Shown: in pieces, positions 60,201-64,000 of the stretch
Position numbering within the stretch: position 1 is the stretch's first letter
Layout: each line of letters starts with the position of its first letter
From: Lycium barbarum
Lineage: Eukaryota > Streptophyta > Magnoliopsida > Solanales > Solanaceae
DNA length: 64,000 nt
Reading direction: 5' to 3'
NCBI RefSeq assembly: GCF_019175385.1
Contig: NC_083346.1
Coordinates: 54,279,821 to 54,343,820, forward strand
Position numbers and translations under genes: made by a program
The notes under the pieces: model-generated
The model's input: only the letters and a program-made list of their open reading frames with translations
The model's database searches: none
Told to the model about the DNA's origin: nothing

Positions 60201-61423
60201 TATTGGTGGAACGGGATGAAGAAATATATAGCGGAATATGTAGCTCAGTGTCCTAATTGTCAACAAGAGAAAATCGAGCACCAAAAGCTGGGTGGATTGT
60301 TACAAGCTATAGAAATCCCAACTTGGAAGTGGGAAGTGATTAACATGGACTTCGTTTCAGGGTTACCCCGTACTCGACGTAAGTATGATTCCATATGGGC
60401 GATTGTGGATAGACTCACCAAGTCAGCTCATTACTTACCGGTCAGAACGACCTATGTGGCAGAGGATTATGCAAGGCTTTACCTTAAAGAGATAGTGAGA
60501 CTCCATGGCGTTCCGGTATCTATTCTCTCCGATAGAGGGACTCAGTTTACAGCTAAATTTTGGGAGTCTTTCCAAGAGGGTTTAGGGACCCGAGTTAGCC
60601 TTAGCACGGCATTTCATCCACAGACCAATGGACAAGCTGAACGTACTATTCAGACTCTTGAGGACATGTTACAGGCATGTATGATAGACTTTGGAGGAAA
60701 CTGGGATGACCATTTGCCACTCATTGAGTTTTCTTACAATAATAGTTATCATTCTAGCATTCAAATGGCATCGTATGAAGCTTTATATGGGCGAAAGTGT
60801 AGATCCCCGATTGGGTGGTTCGAAACAGGAGAGACTAAATTGATAGGGCCAGACTTGGTTCAGCAAGCTATAGAGAAAGTTAAGCTCATACAAGATCGGT
60901 TGCTAGCGGCTCAAAGTCGTCAAAAGTCCTATGCGGATAATCGTCGAAGGGACTTAGAGTTCGAAGTGAAAGATTGGGTATTCTTGGAAGTGTCTCCAAT
61001 GAAGGGCGTAATGAGATTTGGCAAAAAGGGGAAGCTTAGTTCCCGGTATATTGGGCCATATGAAATTGTACGAAAAATAGGCAAGGTGGCCTATGAGTTA
61101 GATTTACCTCCAGATTCGGAGTCAGTCCATCCAGTTTTCCACGTCTCGGTGCTTCGGAAATGTGTTGGAGATCCTATGAGGATCGTCCCAGTAAATGATG
61201 TTCAAGTGGCAGAAAAGTTAACTTATGATGAAATTTACCCATTGCCATATTAGATCGGCAAGTACAGAGGCTTAGTAACAACGAACTAGCCTCGGTTAAG
61301 GTTCTATAGAGAGATAGCAAACGAGAGGAAATGACGTGGGAAGCAGAAGAGAGTATGCGGTCCAAATACCCACATTTATTTCAGCCCTTGGAAGAAGTCC
61401 AAGACGAGACGTCAAGATTCTAA
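57220..61423 (+). pseudogene. gag end and pol of element D, several stops and frameshifts
   Basis: It resumes gag at DKFLNLRQGSMSALEYSLRF. The gag tail and knuckle CYSCGQSGHIMRDC (about 57760) follow, then protease [12 protein letters not shown] (about 58050), RT with YPLPRIDD and FIDDILVYS (about 59055), RNase H YCDASG (about 59482), and an integrase zinc domain with CPNCQQ (about 60250). In the integrase core, GLPRTRRKYDSIW, SDRGTQFT and HPQTNGQAERT can be read. GPYEI and a chromodomain (about 61250-61380) follow. Stops: TGA 57706, TGA 59781, TGA 60084, TAG 61307. Frameshifts lie near 58399 and 58484 (mutually compensating) and 61230. RNase H reads YTGHKILQ where family members have YTDHKSLQ, so a catalytic Asp is replaced. 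Confidence 0.93.
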
Positions 61424-61590
61424 GGTATGTATGCTTTCCTTTTATGCCTTTGGGTTGTGTGTGGCCAAACTTTGTATGCTATTGTGTTGTAGCCCTATGT
61501 GGCATTGATATTATGAGTTGTTGTGGCAGGATGGTAATGCCATGTTATAGGGGAAACTCTGGAAAATTTTTATAGAATCCCCGAAGACTT
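61424..61590 (+). other. 3' untranslated region of element D
   Basis: Short non-coding stretch between the end of the chromodomain frame and the polypurine tract. No feature is seen in it. Confidence 0.6.
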
Positions 61591-61627
61591 TAACATTCGA
61601 GGACGAATGTTCTTAAGGGGGGGAGAA
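61591..61627 (+). promoter_or_regulatory. Polypurine tract of element D with inverted repeat
   Basis: AACATTCG and CGAATGTT (61592-61611) pair around AGGA. Then TTAAGGGGGGGAGAA leads into the LTR at 61628. Confidence 0.85.
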
Positions 61628-61894
61628 TGTTACACCTCGGAAAATTTCCCGTTGGAACGCAAGCAAATGAACTAGTGAGGCGTGCGAGTGCATGATGCTC
61701 CATAAGTAAGCGACGACGTTTGATGACCTTAGGTGAGATTTCAAAGGTATCCGACGTAAGATGAGAAAGTTGGCTAAGATAAGGCAAGGTATGAGGTGAG
61801 CAATGCATGCAAATGGATGTGGATGATTGGAATGAAAAGCCTAAGAAATATGAAAAGTTGCAGATTGGCAATCTTCGTAGTGGTCGTAAAGTGC

Positions 61895-62170
61895 AAATAC
61901 GGACCGTAAAATGGTATACGGACCGTAAAATGGTATACGGTCCGTAAATTGGCAGGTCGTAAATTGGCATGCAAGACTTCAACTTTCTGCCAGTTGAGGA
62001 AATGGTAAAATACGACCTGGTTTACGGACCGTAAAGTGATTTACGGCCCGTAAACCATGGTCGTAAATCACCATGGTTATAGTCTCAGTTTCTGGTTCTG
62101 ATATGGGTAATACGCCCATGGAGGACGGTCCGTAAAATGGAATACGGGTCGTAAACCATGTTTACGACCA
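61895..62170 (+). repeat. Cluster of TACGGNCCGTA palindromes in D U3
   Basis: Copies include TACGGACCGTAAA (61898, 61917), TACGGTCCGTAAA (61936), the 15-base odd palindromes TTTACGGACCGTAAA (62021) and TTTACGGCCCGTAAA (62040), and ACGGTCCGTAAA (about 62125), plus half sites. They lie upstream of a TATA-like TTAAATAAGG at 62201, so they could be promoter elements. Confidence 0.7.
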
Positions 62171-62200
62171 CTGTTCACTTCAACACAGATTTTCAAGTTG

Positions 62201-62210
62201 TTAAATAAGG
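62201..62210 (+). promoter_or_regulatory. TATA-like box in D 3' LTR
   Basis: TTAAATAAGG just after the palindrome cluster. This is the native D promoter position, absent from the chimeric 5' LTR. Confidence 0.35.
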
Positions 62211-62848
62211 GGACCAAGGCTTATTTTATTTCACTTCAACATCACACCCCTTCTCTCTAAAACATCTCTCTACATTTATTTCACAAGAGTTCAAAGATAT
62301 TTAGTGGTCAACAACATAAAAACAAGTGAATCAAGAGTAAGGAAACCATCAAAGATCCTCCAAGGCCAAGAAATCCAAATGGAGGAAAACTAGGGTTTTG
62401 CCCAAAGTGGAGTATTATCAACTAAAGCTTGCTCCTACAACATCTAAGGTAAGATTCATGATATTTATATGATGTTTAAGGTATTGAAGAGTTGAAATAC
62501 ATGGATTGTAGAAAATATGGTAAAATGGGTCATGAATGATGAATAGTGACATTTTGAGAGATAGTTTGAATTGAATTATGATTGTTGTTGAGTTGTGATA
62601 TAAATGTGTTATAAACGACGTTAAGATCATGGAATAGACATTGTATATGAGTGGACGAGGTCGAAGGTTACAACCATGAATATGGGTGAACTAGGAGTAA
62701 ATTAAGGAAGGTGGTTAATGTGAATAACTAATGGCCATTGTTATGATGTTAATGAAGGTAGAAACGCTAACGTTGGAGGGGGACGCGCAAGTGTAGAATA
62801 GTACGACGAAAAGGTATGTAAGGCCAACCCTTCTTTCATAAGGCATGG

Positions 62849-63684
62849 TGCTAACAACACGGTTAGCGGAAGACTTTAGAATTGAAAATTAGAAAGGGGG
62901 GAGGATTGATTCTTGAGAAAGAAGAACACAAGTTCAAGTATTTGATACTTAAAATGTTGTTTAATAGTGAAAGAAGGAGTTGAATCAATTAAGAAGAAGA
63001 AGAAATGGAGGGAGGGAACTCAAACAAGGAATCTTACCATCGAAGAATCCGAGTTGCGGTTCAAAGTAGAACAAAAAGGGCATAACCCAAAAGAGAACCT
63101 CAAAGGTCTCCACAAGCACAAGGCTAATATTATTAATATTCAAACTTAGTTACCATGAAAAAGAAAACACCCCTTTATATAGGAGAAATGGTGGCTGCCA
63201 CCCTAAATAAAATAAAGAATATTCTTGACATTAAATTTGGTCAAACCAAATTAATTAAGGTGCAATTTCCAAGCTGCATAGAAGACCACCAATTCTTTGT
63301 TCCAAAGTGCATAGAAGACCATCAACATTTGTTCCCATGTGCATATAAGACCACCAAACATTTGTTCCAATGTGCATAGAAGACCACCAACACTTTGTTC
63401 AATAAAAACATTAAATGTAGTCAACATAGCATTAAATGATCTTCTAGAAACACAAGTATGGGCTGCTGAACTTGTTCCTTCTTTGGGCATGTTTTGGGCC
63501 ATAATCCAACTCATCTTGGTTTTCAATTTGGGCCTCCAATTAGTATTAAGACTTTCCCTAAAGATCTCCTTTGGGCTGGAACTATTACTCCATTACATGA
63601 CATGTCATTACCAAATGAAGCCCATTAAAGCATCTTGATATTTTTTAGTCTTCAACGAAAATTAAGCTTCCTTGGTTTCTATCA
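62849..63684 (+). mobile_element. Probable solo LTR in D 3' LTR, target duplication CATGG
   Basis: 836 bp absent from the D 5' LTR, flanked by CATGG (62844-62848 and 63685-63689). It starts TGCTAACAAC and ends TCTATCA, so the TG...CA ends and the five-base duplication fit a solo LTR. No primer site, polypurine tract or coding frame is inside. The 99-residue frame at 63339-63638 spans the internal repeats and is not supported. A small non-autonomous element other than an LTR is possible but less likely. Confidence 0.75.
63276..63406 (+). repeat. Minisatellite of about 33 bp, four units
   Basis: Units begin GCATAGAAGACCACCAA, followed by TTTGTTCC-like text, at 63276, 63309, 63341 and 63374, with units of 32-33 bases and scattered changes. 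They lie inside the probable solo LTR. Confidence 0.8.
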
Positions 63685-64000
63685 CATGGTTCTTTGGCCA
63701 AATTTCTAAATCCTCTATACGAGTATGTTGTCTCCAAATTATTGACCTTCCGACCTCATAAGCTCACTATCCTCGATATGTACTACGTTTGTACTACGCT
63801 CCTCATATAACGAGTAAGCCTATAATATAGACGTAGCGATAATGATGATGATAGTAATGATGATGATAATAATAATGATGCTAACGGTGCCTACGGGCTA
63901 TTAGATGTATGTGTGCCTATGAAGGGCTATAATGAAACCCCGAGCCTATAGTGTTGGGTAGAGTATATGTTTATATATATGTATGTATATGATTACGTAA

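Larger units (their letters stand above)
42151..64000 (+). mobile_element. Chromovirus D, interrupted by element E, runs off the window
   Basis: 5' LTR (chimeric), degenerate primer site, gag start at 44086, insertion of E within gag, the rest of gag-pol from 57220 to 61423, polypurine tract, and a 3' LTR that has not ended at 64000. D is older than A: it has several frameshifts as well as stops. Its protein is related to but distinct from A and B; for example, protease has [12 protein letters not shown] and RT has YPLPRIDD with FIDDILVYS. Confidence 0.88.
61628..64000 (+). repeat. 3' LTR of element D, incomplete at window end
   Basis: It starts TGTTACACCTCGG. The U3 is long and holds a cluster of TACGGNCCGTA palindromes. 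From about 62727 it matches the 5' LTR (from about 42616), interrupted by an 836-bp insertion, and the last bases (GATTACGTAA) correspond to 43045-43054. The rest lies beyond the window. Confidence 0.88.

Noticed and set aside
63276..63406. CRISPR-like array
   Set aside because: Units are contiguous, with no spacers, in a plant repeat; it is a minisatellite.
62849..63684. Insertion interpreted as a MITE or DNA transposon
   Set aside because: Ends are TG...CA without long terminal inverted repeats and the duplication is five bases, which fits a solo LTR better. The short CTAAC/GTTAG pair lies at one end only.

Overview
This 64-kb window is plant nuclear DNA built wholly of nested, mostly inactivated Ty3/gypsy LTR retrotransposons. 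I found no host gene, tRNA, rRNA, organellar insert or CRISPR array. The polyproteins are plant chromoviruses (gag zinc knuckle, protease, RT, RNase H, integrase with a C-terminal chromodomain; Tekay/Del-like in my reading). The element style (primer site TGGTATCAGAGC, long LTRs, G-rich polypurine tracts) suggests an asterid dicot, most likely Solanaceae. The organism is an inference.

Layout. Z, the oldest element, survives as an integrase remnant (385-1130), a 3' end with polypurine tract (9061-9479) and part of its 3' LTR (9480-10475, continuing at 20651). C (1131-9060) is a pol-less element inserted in Z. A (10476-20650, target duplication GTTGG) is a nearly full chromovirus whose gag-pol frame carries four stops. 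B (from 22607, minus strand) is a relative of A facing it tail to tail, so A and B form a large inverted repeat. The stretch 19122-29114 is repeated head to tail at 29115-38822, a tandem duplication of about 9.99 kb that ends in a rearranged LTR scrap (38823-39408). H is an older LTR split by B (about 21539-22606 and 39409-40828) followed by its own primer site and leader. G is a truncated LTR (40990-42150) in the H leader. D (42151 to the window end) is a second broken chromovirus. E (44685-57219), a pol-less element, splits D's gag. F (48420-52689), a non-autonomous element with one long gag-like frame, sits in E. A probable solo LTR (62849-63684) sits in D's 3' LTR. The chain Z > H > G > D > E > F is six levels deep, with the Z/H and G/D steps inferred.

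How the parts relate. LTRs of A, B, C, D, E and H share a module near the end of the transcribed LTR: two stem-loops, then GCAG followed by GT. Five leaders (A, C, D, E, H) share a block 45-53 nt after the primer site. It folds into a long stem whose 8-9 nt loop holds a perfect six-base palindrome that differs between elements (GTGCAC, GGCGCC, GCGCGC, GCCGGC, GCGCGC). This looks like a retroviral dimer-initiation (kissing-loop) hairpin and is the strongest candidate for an undescribed system here. The pol-less elements C and E keep it although their coding capacity is gone or reduced, as expected if they are mobilised in trans. A possible leader intron would remove primer site and hairpin from gag mRNA. 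All of this comes from reading the sequence and was not tested by folding software, RNA data or database search.
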